DNA of 64,000 bases, taken from Hyphomicrobiales bacterium (lineage in GTDB: Bacteria > Pseudomonadota > Alphaproteobacteria > MED-G09). Position 1 is the first letter of the stretch, and each line of letters begins with the position of its first letter. The stretch lies in contig JAOLDG010000005.1 of NCBI GenBank assembly GCA_028339975.1, forward strand, positions 1-64,000, written 5' to 3'. The position numbers and the translations under genes were made by a program. Positions 27,548-36,218 of the stretch are shown piece by piece. The notes below the pieces were generated by a model. It did not search any database. It was given only the letters and a program-made list of their open reading frames with translations, and had not been told where the DNA came from.

Positions 27548-28505
27548 TGTTGATAAAAAACTTCATCGTTTAAAGGGTAATAAGTTTCTTAGGGACTTAT
27601 GTTCAGAAACAGATTTTACAAGATCAAATTTTGTTCAACCAATTTTTGTGAATGAAACCATAACGAATAAAGAAGAGATATTAGGCCTAAAAGACAATTT
27701 TGTTATGAATTTAGATGACACTCTTAAGCAAATTAATGTTGATATTTCTAATGGTGTTAATAATTTCTTATTATTTATTTCACCTAAAAATAAAGCTCAG
27801 AATTCATTTAATTTAAGTTTCCATGAACAAGTTATCAGTTCAGTTAAGGATGAATTCAAGAATGATATCAATCTTTGGACGGATGTTTGTCTTTGTTCTT
27901 TAACAGATCATGGCCATTGTTGTCTTTTCAACAATGATCATTCAATAAATTTAGATACAACTCTTTTAGAAATTTCAAATATTGCTCGTATATATGCAGA
28001 GGCTGGATCCGATGTTATCGCTCCTAGTGATATGATGGATGGAAGAACATTAAAAATCAGAGAGGTCTTGGATAATTCAAACCTCTCTATGACGCCTATT
28101 ATTAGTTATAGCACAAAATTTTCTAGTAATTTTTATGGTCCTTTTAGAAATGCAGCAGAATCAACACCCTCGTTCGGTGATAGAAAGCAATATCAATTAG
28201 ATTATAGAAGTAAATCTGAGGCTATTAGGGCTAGTATAAGGTGTGCTGAAGAAGGTGCCGATATGTTAATGGTTAAACCTGGAATAACATCTATTGATCT
28301 GATTAGTAATATAAAAGATAAAACTAATTTAATGGTTGGGGCTTATCAAGTTAGCGGTGAATATGCAGGAATTTGTTTATCAGAAGAAAAAGGGCTGTTA
28401 AACTTAGAGGAGGCCCTTAAAGAAACTTGGCATGTTATGAGAAGGGCTGAAGCACAATTTATTATTACGTATGGCGCCAGACTTGCGAAACAAATAGGCT
28501 TTTAA
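27540..28505 (+). CDS. hemB: Delta-aminolevulinic acid dehydratase (porphobilinogen synthase)
   Basis: HemB joins two 5-aminolevulinates into porphobilinogen. ATG 27540 gives 321 residues and overlaps the hemC stop by 8 bases; ATG 27528 is an alternative. The metal site is DVCLCSLTDHGHCCLF, with the three cysteines of the zinc-dependent type; many alphaproteobacterial HemBs carry the aspartate-rich magnesium form instead. Other signatures are APSDMMDG, the Schiff-base lysine region with MVKPG, and a C-terminal YGARLAKQ. It is translationally coupled within the heme operon. Confidence 0.94.
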   Translation: MNNVDKKLHRLKGNKFLRDLCSETDFTRSNFVQPIFVNETITNKEEILGLKDNFVMNLDDTLKQINVDISNGVNNFLLFISPKNKAQNSFNLSFHEQVISSVKDEFKNDINLWTDVCLCSLTDHGHCCLFNNDHSINLDTTLLEISNIARIYAEAGSDVIAPSDMMDGRTLKIREVLDNSNLSMTPIISYSTKFSSNFYGPFRNAAESTPSFGDRKQYQLDYRSKSEAIRASIRCAEEGADMLMVKPGITSIDLISNIKDKTNLMVGAYQVSGEYAGICLSEEKGLLNLEEALKETWHVMRRAEAQFIITYGARLAKQIGF

Positions 28506-29539
28506 TGACTAATTCACTCTTTAAAAATGCCTTAAATAGGGTTCCTCAAAATACTCCTCCAATTTGGTTCATGAGGCAAGCAGGAAGATATCACTCTCAT
28601 TATCAAAACTTAAAAAAAAATTACTCATTTGAAGAGTTATGTAAAAATCCTAATCTAGCTGCTGAAACAGCCTTAGGGCCGATAAATGATTTTGATTTTG
28701 ATGTTTCTATTTTGTTTAGTGATATACTTTTTCCTCTTGAGGCGCTTGGAATGAGTCTTAAATACGATCCTGGTCCTATTTTTAGTAAATTTATAGATCC
28801 AAGTAATGTAAATGAACTTATTTCAGTTGACGATGCCATTTTAAAGCTAATGTTCCAAGCGGATGCATTGAAGCTAACTCGTGAGTTACTTCCAAAAGAT
28901 AAAAGTCTTATTGGGTTTATTGGTGGTCCATGGACAGTTGCCTCATATGGGACTGGAATGAATAAAGGAATAAATTATCAAGGCGGTATAAATAATAAAT
29001 TTATTCAAGAACTTTTAGAAAATAAAATATTTCCACTTTTAAAAAAGAATATTGCATTACAAATAGAATCTGGAGCTGAGGTAGTTATGATTTTTGATAC
29101 TGATGCTTCTAGGATAGGAAATTCTATAGATTATAAAAAATATTCTGAATTTCTTTATAATGAACTGATGCTGCCTTTTGACAATAAAGTTGGTTATTTT
29201 GCAAAACATCCTTTTGAATATGATTTTTTTACTGAAAAAATTAATTCGGATGGTGTGTCTTCCATATCAGGTATAGGGGTTGATCATACACAACCAATTT
29301 GTAATTGGCTGAATAAAACAAACCGCGGATTTATACAGGGTAACTTTAATCAAAATGATCTAGCAAAGCCGCTTGATGAATTTAAGTTTGCTCTAGACAA
29401 ATATATTGAACCAATCATTAATCTTAGTATTGAAGAGAGAGCTGGTTGGGTTTGTGGTTTAGGTCATGGAATTCTTAAAACTACTCCTGAGGAAAATGTA
29501 AAGTATTTCATTAAAACTATCAGAGAAACTTTTAAATGA
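28505..29539 (+). CDS. hemE: Uroporphyrinogen decarboxylase
   Basis: HemE converts uroporphyrinogen III to coproporphyrinogen III. The 344-residue protein has the signature PPIWFMRQAGRYHSHYQ near residue 18, ILFSDILFPLEALGM near 67 with the catalytic Asp, FIGGPWTVASYGTG near 138, VMIFDTDASRIGN near 194 and the C-terminal GLGHGI. The start overlaps the hemB stop by one base (TAATG), so translation is coupled. Confidence 0.95.
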   Translation: MTNSLFKNALNRVPQNTPPIWFMRQAGRYHSHYQNLKKNYSFEELCKNPNLAAETALGPINDFDFDVSILFSDILFPLEALGMSLKYDPGPIFSKFIDPSNVNELISVDDAILKLMFQADALKLTRELLPKDKSLIGFIGGPWTVASYGTGMNKGINYQGGINNKFIQELLENKIFPLLKKNIALQIESGAEVVMIFDTDASRIGNSIDYKKYSEFLYNELMLPFDNKVGYFAKHPFEYDFFTEKINSDGVSSISGIGVDHTQPICNWLNKTNRGFIQGNFNQNDLAKPLDEFKFALDKYIEPIINLSIEERAGWVCGLGHGILKTTPEENVKYFIKTIRETFK

Positions 29540-30357
29540 AATTAGAACTTATAGATAATGAAAAGGAAATAGCAAAAAATTGGTTTCGTGAGCTAAGAGA
29601 TCGCTTCTGTAAGAAATTTGAAGAAATTGATGGTAAGAAATTTTCTAGGAAAAACTGGAAGCATTCAGGTGAGGGTGGTGGAGAGATGAGCACTCTAAAA
29701 GGAAATATTTTTGAGAAAGTCGGCGTTAATATATCGACAGTTAAAGGTCAGTTTAAAGAGGATTTTCGCGACCAAATATCTGGTACAGAAAAAGCCCCTA
29801 ATTACTGGGCAAGTGGTATTAGTGTTGTTGCTCACATGAAATCACCTCATGTTCCAGCTTTTCATTTTAATACTAGATTTATTGTCACTGGAAAAAAATG
29901 GTTTGGTGGTGGCGCAGATATGACACCTGCTATAACGAATAAAGAAGATGTATCAATATTTCATAACTCAATTGAGAATGTTTGTAATAAGCACAATGAA
30001 AATTATTATAGAGATTTCAAAAAGCAATGTGATGAGTATTTTTATCTTCCTCACAGAGATGAGGCAAGAGGAGAGGGAGGAATATTCTTCGATCACCTGA
30101 ATAACAATAATTTCGATTCTGATTTCAATTTTATTCATGATTTTGGAGAGGATATACTTCAAACAATTTCAACAATTATTGAAAAGAGAATGAATAAAGA
30201 ATGGTCAGATCAAGAAAAAGATATTCAATTGTATAAAAGAGGAAGATATGTTGAATTTAATCTTTTGTGGGACAGAGGGACATTGTTCGGATTAAAGACA
30301 GGTGGATCAACTGAGGCTATCTTAATGTCCATGCCACCCTCAGCAAAGTGGGAATAG
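29536..30357 (+). CDS. hemF: Oxygen-dependent coproporphyrinogen III oxidase
   Basis: HemF converts coproporphyrinogen III to protoporphyrinogen IX using O2. The 273-residue protein shows HSGEGGGEMSTLKG near residue 44, SGISVVAHMKSPHVPAFHFN near 92, WFGGGADMTPA near 117, a conserved RDEARGEGGIFFDHL near 172 and KRGRYVEFNLLWDRGT near 235. It overlaps hemE by four bases (ATGA). Use of the O2-dependent enzyme points to aerobic life. Confidence 0.95.
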   Translation: MKLELIDNEKEIAKNWFRELRDRFCKKFEEIDGKKFSRKNWKHSGEGGGEMSTLKGNIFEKVGVNISTVKGQFKEDFRDQISGTEKAPNYWASGISVVAHMKSPHVPAFHFNTRFIVTGKKWFGGGADMTPAITNKEDVSIFHNSIENVCNKHNENYYRDFKKQCDEYFYLPHRDEARGEGGIFFDHLNNNNFDSDFNFIHDFGEDILQTISTIIEKRMNKEWSDQEKDIQLYKRGRYVEFNLLWDRGTLFGLKTGGSTEAILMSMPPSAKWE

Positions 30358-30779
30358 AATTGATTCTCTGGATTAAAATAATACACATAGTTGCTGTAAT
30401 TTCTTGGATGGCAGGACTATTATATCTTCCGAGATTATTTGTTTATCATTCAGAAAAGACTAGTGAAGAACAATTAAATGCTACTTTTAAGGCTATGGAA
30501 TACAGATTATTTCGCTTTATAATGTCACCCGCAATGATGGTTGTTTGGATTACAGGATTGGCGCTTTTTTATAGTTCCGGCATTCAAGTATGGATTCTTT
30601 TGAAAATTTTTCTAGTTTTTCTCATGACGTTGTTTCATATCTTTTTAAAGAAATGTATTAAAAATTTTAATGAAGATAATAATAAGTTTTCCTCAAAATT
30701 CTTTCGTTTTATTAATGAAGTGCCAACTACTTTAATGGTTTTTATTGTTATTTTGGTAGTTTTAAAACCTTGGTTATAA
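30348..30779 (+). CDS. hemJ: HemJ-type protoporphyrinogen IX oxidase
   Basis: HemJ is the membrane protoporphyrinogen oxidase found in many alphaproteobacteria and cyanobacteria. The 143-residue protein has about four hydrophobic helices and the signature KIIHIVAVISWMAGLLYLPR near residue 9, with the conserved His, then LFVYH and MSPAMMVVWITG. The start is GTG 30348, overlapping hemF by ten bases, or TTG 30360; either preserves the first helix. It is the last gene of the operon. Ferrochelatase (hemH) is not in the window. Confidence 0.9.
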   Translation: MGIELILWIKIIHIVAVISWMAGLLYLPRLFVYHSEKTSEEQLNATFKAMEYRLFRFIMSPAMMVVWITGLALFYSSGIQVWILLKIFLVFLMTLFHIFLKKCIKNFNEDNNKFSSKFFRFINEVPTTLMVFIVILVVLKPWL

Positions 30780-30787
30780 ACTTAATT

Positions 30788-33139
30788 TTACCTAGCCTTT
30801 TGAATGGCTCCCCAAATTTTATTTGGTGTTGCGGGCATATCAATATCTTTTACACCTAACGGCTCTAAAGCATTAAGAATGGCATGTATAACTGCTGGTG
30901 GAGCTGCGATTGCACCAGCCTCGCCACATCCCTTTACGCCTAAGCCATGAACGGATGGCGTAACCTCAGTTTTTACTATCATTGATGGAATATTATCAGC
31001 TCTTGGCATTGTGTAATCCATAAATGAACCATTTATTAGTTGAGCAGTATCTTCCTCATAAATACAATGCTCAAGCATGGCTTGACCTATACCTTGGGCA
31101 ACTCCACCATGAACTTGTCCTTCTACAATCATTGGATTCATTATAATTCCAAAATCATCAGAAACTGCATAATTTACTATTTCAATTTTGCCAGTTGCAG
31201 GATCTATTTCAACTTCACAGATATGTGCCCCTGCTGGATAAGTCATATTAGGGGGGTCATAAAATGAGGTTTCTTCTAATCCGGGCTCTAATTCATCAAG
31301 CGGATAATTTCCTGGAACGTAAGCGGCTCCAATAATATCTGCTATTGATATAAATTTATTAGTTCCTTTTATCGAAAATTCTCCATTCTCAAAGTTTATT
31401 TCATCTTCTTGCGACTCGAGGATGTGGGCAGCAATTTTTTTTCCTTTTAAAATAATTTTATCCAATGATTTCATTAATGCTGGACCACCGACTGCAAGAG
31501 ATCTTGAACCAACAGTACCTACTCCATAAGGTACCCTTCCTGTGTCACCATGAACAATATCAATAGAATCAAATGGAATACCCAATGTATCATGAACAAT
31601 TTGAGCAAAAACAGTTTCATGACCCTGTCCGTGTGAATGAGATCCAGTAAATACTGTAACTGATCCAGTTGGATTTACTCTTACTGTCGAGGATTCGTAA
31701 TATCCGCCTCTACCACCGGCCTCTAGAGTCATTTTTGAGGGAGCTACTCCACAAGCTTCAATGTAGCATGATATTCCTAAGCCTCTTATCTTACCACTTA
31801 GCTCTGAATTATTCTTTCGTGTTTCAAAATCATCATAGTTAATAGCTGAAAGTGCGGATGTTAAAGTTGCATCATAGTCACCTGAGTCATAAGTAAGTTT
31901 TCCAGGGGAGGGGTAAGGGAATTGACTTGGTTGAATAAAATTCTTTCTTCGAAGTTCAATTGAATCAATGCCTGTCTGTAATGCTGCGGCCTCTACTAAC
32001 CTTTCAGTTACATAAGTAGCCTCCGGTCTACCAGCTCCTCTATAGGCATCAACTGGAACTGTATTTGTAAAAACTCCTTTTACATCACAGTAAAGATTTG
32101 GTGTTTTGTATGGTCCAGGAATTAATGGCCCATAAAAAAAAGTTGGAATAGCTGGCCCTGATCCTGATAAATAGCCACCTAAAGATGCTAAAGTATCAAC
32201 CCTCATAGCTAAGAAATTTCCATCTTCATCTAGAGCTAGCTCTGCTTTAGTAATATGATCTCTTCCATGCCTATCACTAATAAAAGCTTCACTTCTCTCT
32301 GATGTCCACTTAATTGGGCGCGCTAATTTTCCTGCAACCCACGTGACTATAGCCTCTTCAGCATAATGAAAAGCCTTCGACCCAAAACCACCGCCAACAT
32401 CTAATGAAATAACTCTAACCTTATGTTCTTCCAGCCCTAAAACAGTGCATACAAGCATTCTAATAATATGAGGGAGTTGTGTTGTCGTATGAAGAGTATA
32501 CTCCTCCTTCCCTGCTTCATAATTTCCAATATAGGATCTCGGCTCCATAGCATTGGGTACCAAACGATTATTCTTTAGGTTAACTGTCACATGATGTTTT
32601 GAATTTTTAAATGCTTTTTCTGTTTCTTCTTTATTTCCCAGCTCCCATTCAAAACAAATATTATTTGGAATATCTTTCCAGATATTTGGCGAATCCTTTT
32701 GTATTGCTTTTTTTGGCGAAACTACTGCAGGTAAATCTTCATATTCAATATCAATAAGCTCACATGCATCCTTAGCTTGATTGACTGATTCAGCAATAAC
32801 TACAGCAATTAACTCACCTACAAACCTAATTTTTTCTTTTGCTAAAATAGGCCAAGACGGCTCATGCATAGGAGGCGTTCCTTTTTTTGTAGGTGCTTCC
32901 CATCCGCATGGAAGTGATGCGTCAATATCATTACTGGTATAAACAGCAATAACACCCGGAGAATTACTTGCCTGATCTGTCTTTACAGAGATTAAATTTG
33001 CATGTGCAACAGGCGACCTTAAAAAGTAAGCATATAATTGATTAGGTTGAGAAATATCATCAGTATATTGCCCTCTACCAGTGATAAATCGAAAATCCTC
33101 CTTTCTTAATACTGAGGACCCCATTCCTTTATCTGACAT
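30788..33139 (-). CDS. Form-II CoxL-like molybdenum hydroxylase large subunit
   Basis: A 783-residue xanthine-oxidase-family large subunit binding the molybdenum-cytosine-dinucleotide cofactor. Visible are GMGSSVLRKEDFRFITGRGQ at the start, VGGGFGSKAF near 250, AYRGAGRPEATY near 370 and the catalytic glutamate segment VKGCGEAGA near 738. AYRGAGR is the signature of form-II CoxL-like enzymes. True CO dehydrogenase (form I) has AYRCSFR, so CO oxidation should not be assumed. The FAD (CoxM) and 2Fe-2S (CoxS) subunit genes normally beside it are absent within the window. Substrate unknown. Confidence 0.88.
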   Translation of the reverse strand: MSDKGMGSSVLRKEDFRFITGRGQYTDDISQPNQLYAYFLRSPVAHANLISVKTDQASNSPGVIAVYTSNDIDASLPCGWEAPTKKGTPPMHEPSWPILAKEKIRFVGELIAVVIAESVNQAKDACELIDIEYEDLPAVVSPKKAIQKDSPNIWKDIPNNICFEWELGNKEETEKAFKNSKHHVTVNLKNNRLVPNAMEPRSYIGNYEAGKEEYTLHTTTQLPHIIRMLVCTVLGLEEHKVRVISLDVGGGFGSKAFHYAEEAIVTWVAGKLARPIKWTSERSEAFISDRHGRDHITKAELALDEDGNFLAMRVDTLASLGGYLSGSGPAIPTFFYGPLIPGPYKTPNLYCDVKGVFTNTVPVDAYRGAGRPEATYVTERLVEAAALQTGIDSIELRRKNFIQPSQFPYPSPGKLTYDSGDYDATLTSALSAINYDDFETRKNNSELSGKIRGLGISCYIEACGVAPSKMTLEAGGRGGYYESSTVRVNPTGSVTVFTGSHSHGQGHETVFAQIVHDTLGIPFDSIDIVHGDTGRVPYGVGTVGSRSLAVGGPALMKSLDKIILKGKKIAAHILESQEDEINFENGEFSIKGTNKFISIADIIGAAYVPGNYPLDELEPGLEETSFYDPPNMTYPAGAHICEVEIDPATGKIEIVNYAVSDDFGIIMNPMIVEGQVHGGVAQGIGQAMLEHCIYEEDTAQLINGSFMDYTMPRADNIPSMIVKTEVTPSVHGLGVKGCGEAGAIAAPPAVIHAILNALEPLGVKDIDMPATPNKIWGAIQKAR

Positions 33140-33244
33140 GATTTAATTTCCTTAAAAGTAAAAATAAATATAAGTTCTTATAATTTAAAGCTTATAATAA
33201 TTATTGTGTATTATATATAATAAAGAATAATAATTGGAGAGAAA

Positions 33245-34036
33245 ATGGACTTAGGACTTAATAATAAAATTGCCATTGTAACTGCTGCTAGCCAAGGACT
33301 TGGTAAGGCGTCTGCTATTTCTTTGGCAAATGAGGGTGTAAAATTAATTATTTGCTCTAGAGATAAAAGTAAAATTAATAAAGCTGAAAAAGATATTAAA
33401 GAATTAACAGGTGCAGATGTTATTTCATTTGAGACTGATTTAAATTCCTCCAAAGATATTGATTTTATGATTAAAAAAGTCATGGAAAAGCACGGAAGAG
33501 TTGATATTTTAGTAAACAATACAGGTGGTCCAAAAGCTGGATTTTTTGATGATTTAAGTGATGAAGATTGGATTTCTACTTTTGAGAATACTTTTTTATC
33601 AGCCGTAAGAATGACTCGAGCTGTCCTCCCTTCAATGAAAAGAAATAGGTGGGGAAGAATTGTTAATATAAGTTCAGTTTCTGCAAAACAACCTATTGAT
33701 AATTTAATTTTATCAAATGGTATTCGTATGTCCGTTCATGGCTGGGCCAAAACTTTATCTAATGAATTAGCTTCTGAAAATATTTTAATAAACAATGTTT
33801 GCCCTGGCTTTACAAAAACTGAAAGAGTTGATGATTTGGTTGCCAATCAGGCCAAAGAGTTAGACATGACTAAAGAAAAAATTGTAGAATCAATTGCAAG
33901 TAATATCCCTGCTAAGCGCGTTGGAAACCCAGAGGAATTAGCTTCCCTGGTTGCTTTTTTATCTTCCGAGAGATCAAGCTATATAACAGGGCAATCAATT
34001 GCAGTAGATGGTGGTGTTTCAAGTTTACCAATTTAA
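33245..34036 (+). CDS. SDR-family oxidoreductase of the Tyr-less type
   Basis: A 263-residue Rossmann-fold protein with TAASQGLGKA near residue 15, NNTGGP near 90 and NISSVSAKQPID near 140. The expected YxxxK reads HGWAK (LSNGIRMSVHGWAKTL), so the catalytic tyrosine is replaced by His; a recognisable SDR subgroup has SN..R...V.G..KTL here (recalled). Activity may differ from typical ketoreductases. GGAG 8 bases before ATG 33245 supports the start. It is divergent from the CoxL-like gene and convergent with the catabolic operon. The substrate is unknown. Confidence 0.85.
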   Translation: MDLGLNNKIAIVTAASQGLGKASAISLANEGVKLIICSRDKSKINKAEKDIKELTGADVISFETDLNSSKDIDFMIKKVMEKHGRVDILVNNTGGPKAGFFDDLSDEDWISTFENTFLSAVRMTRAVLPSMKRNRWGRIVNISSVSAKQPIDNLILSNGIRMSVHGWAKTLSNELASENILINNVCPGFTKTERVDDLVANQAKELDMTKEKIVESIASNIPAKRVGNPEELASLVAFLSSERSSYITGQSIAVDGGVSSLPI

Positions 34037-34037
34037 G

Positions 34038-34799
34038 TTATGCGTTTGTTAGGCCCAAGCCTAATCCCCCGTCAACATCAAGAATAGCACCTGTAGTCCA
34101 TTCTGAGCAAATCAGATATTCTACTGCTTCCGCAATCTCTTCCGCAGTTCCTATTCTTCCTAGTGCATGAATAGAAGCCATTTCATCTAGTCTTTTTTTA
34201 GCAGAATCGTCATCAAAAATACCAGCTCTTTGGTTTATTTCAGTAAAAACTCCACCTGGAACAACACAGTTAACTCTTATTTTTTCACCACCTAATTCCG
34301 CAGCTAAAACTTTTGTAAGAGTTTCAAGTGCGCCTTTTGTTGCTGCATAGGGTGATGCTCCAGGAAAAGCCCTTCGATTATGAACAGATCCAATGAAAAT
34401 ATTAACACCCTTAGTTTTGGCTAGGTATTTCTTAGATTCACCTAGAAGCATCATTCCAGATATTACATTTGTATTAAAAATATTAAGAAGCTCGCTTTGG
34501 TTTAACTCATCTATTGGTCCTCTATACATATTTCCTGCATTATTTATAAGTGCATCAATCTTGCCTCCGTGATTAAGCGAGGTCTCAATAAGTTTTTTTC
34601 TATCATTAATTTCAGTAATATCTGCAACTATAGCCTCAACATTACTTCCTAAACTATTTTGGGCTTCCTTGACTTTATTTTCTCTTCTTCCACATATTGT
34701 AACCTTGGCTCCTTGAGAACTATATTTTTTAGCCATTCCATAACCTAAACCAGAGCAACCTCCGGTAATGATTACCGACATATCATTTATATTAAGCAT
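34038..34799 (-). CDS. SDR-family oxidoreductase (last gene of the P450 operon)
   Basis: A 253-residue classical short-chain dehydrogenase/reductase with TGGCSGLGYGMA near residue 12, NNAGNM near 87, the catalytic Ser in IFIGSVHNRR and YAATKGALE (YxxxK) near 151, and a C-terminal DVDGGLGLG. It is NAD(P)-dependent and probably acts on an alcohol or ketone. Its start overlaps the ThuA-like gene by 8 bases, so it belongs to the minus-strand operon beginning at 39958. The substrate is unknown. Confidence 0.88.
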   Translation of the reverse strand: MLNINDMSVIITGGCSGLGYGMAKKYSSQGAKVTICGRRENKVKEAQNSLGSNVEAIVADITEINDRKKLIETSLNHGGKIDALINNAGNMYRGPIDELNQSELLNIFNTNVISGMMLLGESKKYLAKTKGVNIFIGSVHNRRAFPGASPYAATKGALETLTKVLAAELGGEKIRVNCVVPGGVFTEINQRAGIFDDDSAKKRLDEMASIHALGRIGTAEEIAEAVEYLICSEWTTGAILDVDGGLGLGLTNA

Positions 34800-35478
34800 T
34801 ATTTTCTCCAGAAACCCATTCTACAGATTTTTTAATAATTTCAACCATCTCAGGCTGTAGCAATGATTTTGCGTCATGACCTAGAGCATTGTAAACAACT
34901 TTTCCGTCCTCATACTTATATGTCCATCCAACAATATGTTCTTCATTAGTTTCTCTAGTTTTTGCTAAAAGAAATGGTTCTGATTCTGGTTCCAGGTGTA
35001 GGTTATGGTAAACTTCATCTTCTATTTCAAACTTATCCAAGTTATTATTCAAGAAATGGTTTTTTATTGGATTTACCTCGACCATACCCAAGGGTGGATG
35101 AAATGATTTATCCCAATTCCATTTCCCTCCTAATAATTTTGACCAGCCATCCCAATCATCAAAACAAATTGATGAGGTGTGGAACGCAATCATGGCGCCA
35201 CCGTTCTTTAAGTAGGAATCAAGTATATTTCTTGAACTTACTGATAAGCTAAATTGCCATTCATCAAGATACGGAATATATTTTTCATGATTTAACATCC
35301 TCCACCTTAAGGCGTTAAATGTTATTAAGTCGAAATTATTAATATCTTTGATACCTTTTTCTAAATCTATTGTTATCTCCGAATCATAACCTAAGGTATT
35401 AAGGATTTCCGATAAGGTGTCTGACGTTTCAGAAAAGGGATGAAAAATTCCACCTGTTATTATTAGGTTTTTTTTCAT
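34792..35478 (-). CDS. ThuA-like domain protein
   Basis: A 228-residue protein of the class-I glutamine-amidotransferase-like ThuA fold: LIITGGIFHPFSETSDTL at the start, FDLITFNALRW near 50, then KNGGAMIAFHTSSICFDDWD near 92, HPPLGMVEVNP near 120, EDEVYHNL near 147 and a C-terminal NALGHDAKSLLQPEM. ThuA-type proteins occur in sugar and polyol catabolism (for example trehalose utilisation). The exact reaction is rarely known. It is coupled by overlaps to SDR genes on both sides. Confidence 0.78.
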   Translation of the reverse strand: MKKNLIITGGIFHPFSETSDTLSEILNTLGYDSEITIDLEKGIKDINNFDLITFNALRWRMLNHEKYIPYLDEWQFSLSVSSRNILDSYLKNGGAMIAFHTSSICFDDWDGWSKLLGGKWNWDKSFHPPLGMVEVNPIKNHFLNNNLDKFEIEDEVYHNLHLEPESEPFLLAKTRETNEEHIVGWTYKYEDGKVVYNALGHDAKSLLQPEMVEIIKKSVEWVSGENNA

Positions 35479-36218
35479 TATTCTCTAGGAAGTTGAGCTA
35501 TTACACTACTAATAACACCTCCATCTACAACTAAATTATGACCGTTAATATATGAGGCATTTTCAGAGTCTAAAAAAATTACAGCATTGGCTATATCATT
35601 CGCCTCTCCAAGTCTACCAACTGGAACAGCTCCACCTCTTAATGCTGCCACCTTCTTATCTTCATAAATTGGTTTCGACATACCGGCGTCAATAAATCCA
35701 GGAGAAATACAATTAACTCTTATTCCAAGCTTACCCCACTCAATAGCCATTTGTTGTGTCATTGATATAACCCCAGCTTTTGATGCTGGATAAGCTCCTA
35801 TACCAATACCAGGATTTACTCCATTTACTGACGACATATTAATAATTGAACCACTTCCTCTTTTAATCATATCATTTATTAAAATTCGAGAAGTTATAAA
35901 GGATCCCAAGAGGTTTATATTTAAACTTTTGCTATAATCATTTACTGAGTGTTCTTCAAGAGGACCAAAAAGAACAATCCCAACATTATTTACTAATAGA
36001 TCTGGTGTCTCACCAAACTCTTTAAATGCCTCATTAACCGATTCTTCTTCTGTAACGTCTGCATAAAGAGGAGTGGTATTTTTAATTTTTTTCGATGCCT
36101 CAATAACATTATCTTTATTTAAGTCTAACATTCCCACTCGATAATTATTTTCACTTAATTTTTTTGATATAGCCTCGCCTATTCCAGCACCTGCACCTGT
36201 AACTATTGCACTTTTCAT
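35478..36218 (-). CDS. SDR-family oxidoreductase (4th gene of the P450 operon)
   Basis: A 246-residue SDR when started at the ATG at 36218, which has GGAGAAAGGTT just before it and begins KSAIVTGAGAGIGEAI, the normal N terminus. An extension to 36254 would only add codons overlapping the P450 gene. Visible: NNVGIVLFG near residue 77, MSSVNGVNPGIGIGAYPASK with YxxxK near 143, and VVDGGVISS near the end. Its stop and the ThuA-like start share one base. It probably oxidises a product of the upstream P450s (inference). Confidence 0.88.
   Translation of the reverse strand: MKSAIVTGAGAGIGEAISKKLSENNYRVGMLDLNKDNVIEASKKIKNTTPLYADVTEEESVNEAFKEFGETPDLLVNNVGIVLFGPLEEHSVNDYSKSLNINLLGSFITSRILINDMIKRGSGSIINMSSVNGVNPGIGIGAYPASKAGVISMTQQMAIEWGKLGIRVNCISPGFIDAGMSKPIYEDKKVAALRGGAVPVGRLGEANDIANAVIFLDSENASYINGHNLVVDGGVISSVIAQLPRE

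Noticed and set aside
30788-33139. Aerobic CO dehydrogenase
   Set aside because: The active-site loop is AYRGAGR (form II), not AYRCSFR (form I), and CoxS and CoxM genes are absent.
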